Source: an uncultured Verrucomicrobiota bacterium (lineage in GTDB: Bacteria > Verrucomicrobiota > Kiritimatiellia > CAIVKH01). From it: a stretch of 64,000 nucleotides of DNA. The position numbers and the translations under genes were made by a program. Within the stretch, counting starts at the first letter, position 1. Each line of letters starts with the position of its first letter. The notes under the pieces are model-generated. The model ran no database searches and was not told the DNA's origin. It saw nothing but the letters and a program-made list of their open reading frames with translations. The stretch is taken from the NCBI GenBank assembly GCA_937996795.1, contig CALKUH010000045.1, forward strand, positions 5,329 to 69,328, in the 5' to 3' direction. Positions 61,587 to 64,000 of this stretch are shown here, one piece after another.

Positions 61587-61696
61587 CTGGGAACTCCTCT
61601 CGAAAAGTGCGAAAACCCTACCACACGACGTACGTTCGCACAAAGATCGATCCGGCTTGCGCGCAATTCCCGGTTTATCTCCAGGCTGTGCGGTTC

Positions 61697-61702
61697 TAGA
61701 AT
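61697..61702 (+). promoter_or_regulatory. -10-like TAGAAT next to the rhomboid start
   Basis: TAGAAT ends 6 bp before the ATG at 61709. The matching -35 (TTTATC at 61674-61679, 17-bp spacer) is weak. If used, the mRNA would start on or next to the ATG. Confidence 0.3.
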
Positions 61703-61708
61703 CGAGGC

Positions 61709-62803
61709 ATGTTTCGGTGTCCGCGATGTGACCATCCGTTGGATGCGAGCCGCAAGGCGGCGGGTGTTTATTATCCGTGCTCGCGCTGCGGCGGGCGCGC
61801 CGTGGGGCTTGGGGTGTTGCGCACGTCGATTGCGCGACCCGCGCTGAGTGCACTTTGGCAGGCGTCTCGCGACGCTCCGCTTTCCACGTCGTGCGCATGC
61901 CCGTCATGTCGGAGAACCATGGTTGAAGTACGCGCGCCATCCGGCGATCCGCCGGTGGAACTGGATGTCTGCCGACGCTGTCACTTGATCTGGTTTGACG
62001 GCGGGGAGCGCGCGCAATTGAACGCGGTATCCCTGCCGGACAAGACGCCCGAGCTCTCGCGAAAGGCGCGGGTGGTGGTGGCGCTGCACCAGGTGGACGA
62101 ACTGCGGCGGCGGTCGGATGCGGAGGATCCGGAGCATGCGCGCCCGGAGGAGTGGTGGAAGTGGATTCCCGGTGTCTTTGCCCTGCCGGTTGAACGTGAT
62201 GCATCGCCGCCCGCTCGCTGGCCGATGTTCGCATGGAGTCTTGCGCTGGCCCTGGCATTTCTTGCGATCTACTTCACGGGAGATTTTGCGTCGCTTGCCG
62301 AACGGTACGGTGTTGTCCCGTCGGACCCGTTCCGCGCGGGTGGCCTGAACTTTGTAACCTATGCGTTGATTCCGGCGGGGCTCTTCCATGGATTGGTGAA
62401 CGCCTATTTCCTCGCAATCTTCGGCGACAACGTGGAAGACGAAGTCGGCCCGCGCCGTATGGGCATCCTGCTGCTGCTCGTGGCGCTGGCAGCGGCAGCC
62501 CTTCATGCGTTCGCGCATCCGGCCAGCGCAGTGCCTTTGGTGGGGCCGCAAGGCGCGGTGACCGGACTGCTCTTGTTCTACACGCTGCGGTATCCGCACG
62601 CGCGCATCTCGTTTCTAATGCGATATCGCCACCATATGGACTGGGTGGCGATTCCGGCCTGGCTGTTCTTTATCGTCTGGGTGTCGCTCCATGTGGTGGT
62701 GGCGGGAACGGACCTGGACGGGTGGGGCGCGGCATCCAGCGCCTTCTACATCGGGGCCGTGGGCTCGGCCCTTTGCCTCTGGTACGCATGGCGTGACGTG
62801 TGA
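61709..62803 (+). CDS. Zinc-ribbon protein fused to a catalytically dead rhomboid domain
   Basis: 364 residues. Two N-terminal zinc ribbons: C4-C7/C24-C27, and C64-C67/C88-C91 in the TFIIB-like pattern LDVCRRCHLIWFDGGER. From about residue 172 comes a rhomboid-fold membrane domain with six helices: LFHGLVNAYFLAIFGDNVEDEVG is the conserved first-half signature. In place of the catalytic GxSG there is GPQG (279-282), with glutamine instead of serine, and the later catalytic histidine region reads SSAFYIGAVG with no histidine. It should therefore be a pseudoprotease. No ribosome binding site precedes the ATG. Confidence 0.83.
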   Translation: MFRCPRCDHPLDASRKAAGVYYPCSRCGGRAVGLGVLRTSIARPALSALWQASRDAPLSTSCACPSCRRTMVEVRAPSGDPPVELDVCRRCHLIWFDGGERAQLNAVSLPDKTPELSRKARVVVALHQVDELRRRSDAEDPEHARPEEWWKWIPGVFALPVERDASPPARWPMFAWSLALALAFLAIYFTGDFASLAERYGVVPSDPFRAGGLNFVTYALIPAGLFHGLVNAYFLAIFGDNVEDEVGPRRMGILLLLVALAAAALHAFAHPASAVPLVGPQGAVTGLLLFYTLRYPHARISFLMRYRHHMDWVAIPAWLFFIVWVSLHVVVAGTDLDGWGAASSAFYIGAVGSALCLWYAWRDV

Positions 62804-62825
62804 GCGGCGCCTTTTTACTTGATGG

Positions 62826-62839
62826 TGAACGATTGTTCA
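62826..62839. promoter_or_regulatory. LexA box upstream of lexA
   Basis: TGAACGATTGTTCA is a perfect inverted repeat (TGAAC-N4-GTTCA) 37 bp before the lexA ATG. It matches the GAAC-N4-GTTC core of the Gram-positive SOS (Cheo) box. It would overlap a promoter TTGATG-N17-TATGGG (62819-62847), so it fits autorepression. Confidence 0.68.
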
Positions 62840-62876
62840 GTTATGGGTGTTCCATGCGTGAGTCAGGAGAACCCCC

Positions 62877-63464
62877 ATGCCACGAACGCTGAGTCTGAAC
62901 GCAAAAATCCAACAGCTTCGTCAATTCCTTCGCCAGGAACGCCGGTTGCCCAGTTACCGCGAAATGCTCGATGTCTTTGACTATCGCTCGACGAACGCGG
63001 TTTCCGGGCTGGTGCGGAAACTGGTGGAGCACGGTTATCTTCTTCGCGACGATGCGGGCCATCTGGCCCCCACCTCCAAGCTATCCGGCACGGTGAAACT
63101 GCTGGGGTTGGTGCAGGCCGGATTTCCGGCCCCGGCCGAAGAGGATGAGGTCGATGTGGTGAGCCTCGACGACTACCTGATTCGTCGCCCGGAGGCTTCC
63201 TTCCTGCTGACAGTCAACGGAGATTCAATGATCGACGCCGGCATCCAGCCGGGCGACCTCGTGCTGGTGGAAAAGGGAGCCACTCCACGCATTGGCCAGA
63301 TTGTCGTTGCACAGGTGGACGGGGAGTGGACGCTAAAATACTACGCGAAGGACAGCGCTGGCGTCCGCCTCGATCCCGCCAACCGCAACTACCGCTTCAT
63401 CCGCCCCCGCCAGTCGCTACACATTGGAGGAGTTGTCCGGGGCGTGGTGCGAAAGTACGATTAA
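62877..63464 (+). CDS. lexA: LexA repressor
   Basis: 195 residues. The N-terminal winged helix (AKIQQLRQFLRQERRLPSYREMLDVFDYRS, AVSGLVRKLVEHGYLL) replaces the usual 'ppt..Eia..lg' pattern. The cleavage site is Ala81-Gly82 in VQAGFPAP, with the catalytic serine in GDSMIDAGI (Ser117) and lysine in EWTLKYYAK (Lys154). It would repress the SOS regulon and cut itself when RecA is activated. AGGAG at 62865-62869 precedes the ATG. The upstream box implies autoregulation. UmuD cannot be fully excluded, but the DNA-binding domain argues for LexA. Confidence 0.85.
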   Translation: MPRTLSLNAKIQQLRQFLRQERRLPSYREMLDVFDYRSTNAVSGLVRKLVEHGYLLRDDAGHLAPTSKLSGTVKLLGLVQAGFPAPAEEDEVDVVSLDDYLIRRPEASFLLTVNGDSMIDAGIQPGDLVLVEKGATPRIGQIVVAQVDGEWTLKYYAKDSAGVRLDPANRNYRFIRPRQSLHIGGVVRGVVRKYD

Positions 63465-63469
63465 GAAAT

Positions 63470-63512
63470 CTGATCCCCTGAAAACTGTCCAGTTTCAAGG
63501 GATAAGGTCAGA
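63470..63512. repeat. Long imperfect inverted repeat after lexA
   Basis: The outer arms TCTGA/TCAGA (63469-63473 and 63508-63512) and the inner arms CCC-CTGAAAACTG/CAGTTTCAAGGG fold into one hairpin with a small mismatch and a bulge. It lies 6 bp after the lexA stop and could end lexA transcription, although no T-run follows. Confidence 0.45.
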
Positions 63513-63743
63513 ACTTGTGTCGGTGGAGCTTTGGGGGTTCTGAACTCTCAGCCGTCTTGTCTTTAGTGGATTTTACCCTGGCGCTCCGGCGTTTGGAGAA
63601 TTGGCCTTGTTGTGCTTGTCTTGAAGGGGGGCAGCTGTTGGGTGCCGCGCCCATGGGTTTTTTGTTTGGATGCGTTCTCAGCGGCTCCTGAGGTCTGGGC
63701 AATTATTGCGACCGAACGTCGAGCCTGGGGTTTTGCGAACTCT

Positions 63744-63775
63744 GGCACGTCGAGTGGCTTTGCAGCCGACGTGCC
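63744..63775. repeat. Perfect 9-bp inverted repeat
   Basis: GGCACGTCG (63744-63752) pairs with CGACGTGCC (63767-63775) around 14 nt that can add a short inner GCT/AGC stem. No T-run follows. It could be part of a structured RNA or of decayed mobile DNA. Confidence 0.4.
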
Positions 63776-64000
63776 ACGGGTGAGAAATAACCTCAAGGCT
63801 CTGGTTGGCCTTCTGATTTTGCTTCCAAATTCCTGCGAGAGAACATTTCCCAAAAACTGCGATTTCCTGGTCGATCAATGATCATGAGCCCAGCTTTATC
63901 ATTTGCATATTGCTCAAGGGATACATGATTTATCAACCCCTTGTGCTTGGATTCACATAGTAAACGCAACAAAAGCGAGGCTTAAAGAGAAAGGCGATCT

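Larger units (their letters stand above)
63465..64000. other. Lower-GC tail region with inverted repeats, no gene established
   Basis: GC falls clearly below the rest of the window, most strongly after 63780. No open frame has credible family features. A 10-codon-plus frame running off the right edge from 63888 (in part AWIHIVNATKARLKEKGD) looks protein-like, but it has no clear start and is too short to judge. Two inverted repeats are listed separately. The stretch may be an accessory-island boundary or decayed mobile DNA. Confidence 0.4.

Overview
The window is a GC-rich bacterial chromosome segment packed with genes, many overlapping by 4 bp (ATGA/GTGA). The organism is Gram-negative with an outer membrane: lpxA, an LptF/LptG permease, a type II secretion core and fabZ-lpxA linkage are present. 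The gene set, the long trypanosomatid-like GAPDH, the scpAB-aromatic-cmk-plsC cluster and a LexA with a Gram-positive-like box suggest a member of the PVC superphylum (Verrucomicrobiota/Kiritimatiellota-like). No rRNA or marker gene fixes this, so the placement is inference.

Layout. 1-6.3 kb: end of a glycerophosphodiesterase, a TIGR02757 gene, infA, an RluA-type pseudouridine synthase, an AmmeMemoRadiSam radical SAM enzyme, TerC, a PilZ-like protein and an LptF/G permease. 6.4-10.2 kb: glycolytic operon gap-pgk-tpiA-secG behind a recognisable promoter. 10.3-20.6 kb: two complete peptide ABC permease sets (Opp-like, then Yej-like) sharing one pair of ATPases. 20.6-24.8 kb: a CBS protein, an envelope sugar cluster (epimerase, acyltransferase, glycosyltransferase) and a BrnT/BrnA-type toxin-antitoxin pair. 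24.8-33.6 kb: trpS, scpA, scpB, chorismate mutase, hisC-like aminotransferase, DAHP synthase, tyrA, aroA, cmk and plsC, apparently co-transcribed. 33.7-40 kb: a degenerate IspD homologue, lepB, acyP, a phosphoesterase, a tRNA-Leu(CAG), a parvulin lipoprotein and a 2-hydroxyacid dehydrogenase. 40.1-49 kb: an ExbB-like channel with two ExbD-like partners, fabZ, lpxA and gspD-gspE-gspF. 49-53.3 kb: the biotin cluster bioF-bioH-like-bioC-bioD diverging from bioB. 53.3-62.8 kb: an HTTM pair, a TRIC-like channel, a membrane/methyltransferase fusion, a mini-secretin, panE, an M16C protease and a zinc-ribbon rhomboid pseudoprotease. 62.8-64 kb: lexA with its own operator, then a lower-GC stretch with no clear gene.

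The most unusual material is the three-gene ExbB/ExbD-like operon in which only one of two ExbD-like subunits keeps the membrane aspartate, the fusion of a polytopic membrane domain to a methyltransferase, a rhomboid without its catalytic residues, an IspD homologue without its catalytic residues, a chorismate mutase with half of a prephenate dehydratase-like domain, and a dyad-symmetric 15-bp motif repeated in pairs at two intergenic sites 28 kb apart. Long antisense open frames are common here because of the high GC and were treated as artefacts.
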